Assembly: GCF_002234675.1 (NCBI RefSeq)
Contig: NC_019870.2
Span: forward strand, 2,810,985-2,874,984
Source of the DNA: Oryzias latipes
Taxonomy: Eukaryota > Chordata > Actinopteri > Beloniformes > Adrianichthyidae
Direction: 5' to 3'
Length of the DNA: 64,000 nucleotides
This document shows, piece after piece, positions 61,452 to 64,000 of this stretch. Position 1 is the first letter of the stretch. Every line of letters starts with the position of its first letter. The position numbers and the translations under genes were made by a program. The notes beneath the pieces were generated by a model. The model searched no databases and was not told where the DNA came from. It saw nothing but the letters and a program-made list of their open reading frames with translations.

Positions 61452-64000
61452 TCAGCAGTTGATGGAGGCACTGTCGGCTTTGGCCTTCCCCGCAGAGGTG
61501 ATGATGTTCATAAGGCAGTGTCCGAACTCCTCCAGGATCAGCCGCTCCGCTTCGCTCGTCAGCTGATCCGTCTGCTCGGCTCTTCTGGCCTTGTCCAGCA
61601 GACACTCGCACGTCGCCTCCACCACCTCCTTCGTTAGGAACGTGTACGGAAGCCTGCGGGGAACAAGACTATCATGACTCTGAATTTCTGATGTTTGTCG
61701 ATTATTAATATTGTTTTTTTTTAATGCAAGCTCCTGTTCTTTGTTGCATCATCATCCTGAAAAAAAGATCCTCAAACCCGCTTTTATGCAATTTCCACAT
61801 TAATCTGCTTTTCAAAATCTGTATTGACAAAGAAATAAACACATTAAAAATATTTTCTTTTAAGCTGTCTTTTTAATTATTTACCATTTATGACAAAGAA
61901 CTTATTTTTATCCCATAGCTTGTTTTTAGCCGTCTTATATTTGAGCTATTTAGCCTAAAGCTTCGTACTGTAAACACAAATTCATCTTAGCTTAATGAAA
62001 ACTACTGAACAAGATTAAGATTTAAAAAACATGTTTTTTTTCTTTTCGACTTTATTTCCCCCAAAAAGTTTGACTTTTATATCCACACCACCATTTTCCT
62101 TTATTGGGGCATTTTTCCACATTTTTTGTTTTATTTAGCAGAACAATAAAAAACTGTTGATGAAAAAAACAACATATTTTTTTAACTTTATTTAACATTT
62201 CACACTTTTTTTCCAGTCGTCTTAAATTGAGATTTTGTGCTATTTTTTTGCATCGCCTTGTTTTCCTGTTTTCTGGGCCGTTTTTCCTAATTTTCTAGAT
62301 TTTTGTGCTGTCTTGTATTTAGCAGAACAATAAGCATGCAATAAGGGCAACTAACCTTAAATATAGAATTTAACTTAGCTCTTTTTTTAGCTTCGCTGAA
62401 CATTACACACTTGTTCTTGAACCCACAGTGACATCAGCGTAACAGAAAAATGTCAGAAAAGTTTGTCCACTTGGTTTGCAGTAAATACACACAATCTTAT
62501 TTTGAAGGAAAAATGGGTTTGGGTTCTTATGAGTTAAATAAAGATTTAATAATAAGTTTAAATATTTCTCATAATCAATTCCCCTCGTTTTGGAATTTTC
62601 TAAATTTTTAAGGTTTTCCCTCTACGAATCAAATTTACCCTTAACCCAACCTTTTTTTTTGCTTTTGACATTACATACTCTTTTTCAGCTGTCCTACATT
62701 TTTTTGGCAGCCATAACTTTTTGCAGTAATACCCAAAAAAAAGATGATATGAGTCTGATCTGAATAATTTTTCTGTTTAAAGCAAGAAAACAGCATCAGA
62801 AGGCCAGAAATGTGTCGATTGCTTATGTATTTGTGAGTCAACAGGAGTCTTAAATGCAGAAAAAAAAGGTTTTGGTGTAACATTTTCAGATAAATAGAGC
62901 CCAAAACCATTTTCTTTGTTTATTTCTCATCCGTGTAAAGTTCTCCAGGCGTTTCCGGAGTTTTCCGGCAGCGGTTCTCACCTCCCGCTTCCGCTGGAAA
63001 TGACCGGAGTGGTCCTCATGAGCAGGTCTGAGATCTGCGAGGACAGCTTGGTCTTTGCTGCCGTCTGCTGCTGAACCCTCACTTCTGCTGCGTCCGCCAG
63101 GTGCATCAGCGTCTTCCTCTCCGGGCTTTCCTCAAAGTTTTTGCACCCGATGCATTTGCATATGGATGAGCACATGATCTTTGCCTTGGAAGAAAGAAAT
63201 GTAAACACGATTAATGCTTCAGCAGTTTTTTTTTGTATGTCCCTGCTGCCCTGGTCAAAGCTTCACGGCACAAATTCGTAATAAATAAAGAAAAAGAAAA
63301 TCTTAAAATGGCAACTTTTCAATTAGTTTATCTCCATAGCAACCATTTACTTTCTTGGTTGCCTGGGGGTGACGAACAGGTTCATGTAATTTTTAGAAGA
63401 ATCGGCAAAAGTACATTTGTGGATTTCCTTAGCAACAGAGGTTTCTTATTAACCACACCCACATTCTCATGTATTAAAATCACGTTATATCGTTTTTTTT
63501 AGCTTGAGTCATTTATTACGCTTTCACAAGTACCAAAAATGCCAAAAATTCATTTTCACTGGGTACAAGATGCGTTCGAATTTAGTGAAGTTTTTGCGTC
63601 TGTGGCGCTTAAATGCGAAGAATAAAAAAAACAAAACAATCTGGTCCTCGTCTTCCGGACGGCTGCGGAAGAGAATATAGCAGGAAAGACTTAGCAGAGA
63701 TGGTGAAAGGGGGAGCAAACGCACCTCGTAGCACTCGCAGTAGTTCTTCAGGCAGCCCGACCGCTTGCAGTTGCAGCCTTTGCTGTGGCGGCGGTCGGAC
63801 TCGCCCTCCTTCCCTTTACCGATTTTGGGTTTGAAGGCCTCTGGATTTCGGTCCAGACACGTCTGCAGAGACACATTTTCCATCAGGAGAAGCGGGGACT
63901 GGAAAGCGCACAAAGCGACCGCCAAACCCCACCTTGATGGCTTTGAGGCGCTCCGTCTCGTGCTCCAGGTTGTTGAAGCAGTTGTTGCAGTTGCACATGT
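61452..64000 (-). CDS. lin54: LIN54, DNA-binding subunit of the DREAM/MuvB complex, 3' part
   Basis: Nuclear protein that anchors MuvB/DREAM to CHR promoter elements of cell-cycle genes through its two cysteine-rich (CXC) domains. Four coding exons are visible on the minus strand: from beyond 64,000 to 63,933; 63,862-63,725; 63,184-62,982; 61,653-61,452 (stop at 61,454-61,452). The first carries the end of CXC domain 1 ([17 protein letters not shown]). The spacer is [24 protein letters not shown] domain 2 has [18 protein letters not shown], then [20 protein letters not shown]. Next come the helical [17 protein letters not shown] region and a C-terminal domain ending [19 protein letters not shown]. 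The Cys pattern and the DNA-contacting Tyr-containing loop (KNYCECYE) are intact. The N-terminal two thirds lies off the right edge. An interspersed repeat sits in the intron at 63,200-63,500. Confidence 0.95.
63200..63500 (-). repeat. Interspersed repeat, short family, copy 3 of 3
   Basis: Inverted relative to the copies at 4,735 and 27,150. Recognisable blocks are 'tatctccatagcaaccat' (complement of atggttgctatggagata), 'ggcaaaagta' and 'ttaaccacacccacattc'. It lies in a lin54 intron. Confidence 0.55.

Noticed and set aside
61127-61462. 111-codon plus-strand frame downstream of lin54
   Set aside because: No family match, antisense to the lin54 3' UTR, and explained by a GC-rich stretch.

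Overview
The window is vertebrate nuclear DNA, most likely from a teleost fish. It has split genes with GT-AG introns of 70 bp to about 4 kb, AT-rich non-coding DNA and many short DNA-transposon remnants. Translated exons match vertebrate protein families over their full length. There is no operon structure and no prokaryotic signal.

Layout, left to right: (1) 1-2,475, minus: 5' end of an S-adenosylmethionine synthetase gene (MAT2A family), continuing off the left edge. (2) 6,391-10,034, plus: a VAMP8-like R-SNARE. (3) 11,851-16,786, minus: hnrnpd (AUF1), seven coding exons. (4) 18,594-22,752, plus: enoph1, head-to-head with hnrnpd, six exons, 261 codons. (5) 23,477-28,186, minus: tmem150c, six exons, convergent with enoph1. 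(6) 31,233-54,089, minus: sec31a, 27 coding exons that add up in frame to 1,301 codons, with a further 5' untranslated exon near 55.05-55.2 kb. (7) 61,452-64,000, minus: the last four coding exons of lin54, whose 5' part lies beyond the right edge.

The order hnrnpd-enoph1-tmem150c-sec31a-lin54 corresponds to human 4q21. The mat-vamp8 pair corresponds to human 2p11.2, where MAT2A and VAMP8 are near neighbours. The genes do not form one pathway. They cover methionine/SAM metabolism (mat, enoph1), membrane traffic (vamp8, sec31a), RNA control (hnrnpd), a mechanosensory-type membrane protein (tmem150c) and cell-cycle transcription (lin54). mat and enoph1 are both linked to the methionine cycle, since SAM synthesis and methionine salvage sit at opposite ends of it.

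Introns and spacers are rich in repeats. The main ones are a 2.6-kb minisatellite built on an 11-bp unit in a sec31a intron; a 1.3-kb element with about 190-bp inverted repeats between sec31a and lin54; a second inverted-repeat element of 1.26 kb in sec31a; a pair of hAT-type non-autonomous elements, one with a perfect 8-bp target duplication; a pair of piggyBac-like miniature elements; a Tc1 transposase relic; LINE fragments; a 37-base G run; and a degenerate AACGT-rich tandem array in hnrnpd. Exon boundaries below were read by eye from splice signals, protein homology remembered from the families, and reading-frame continuity.
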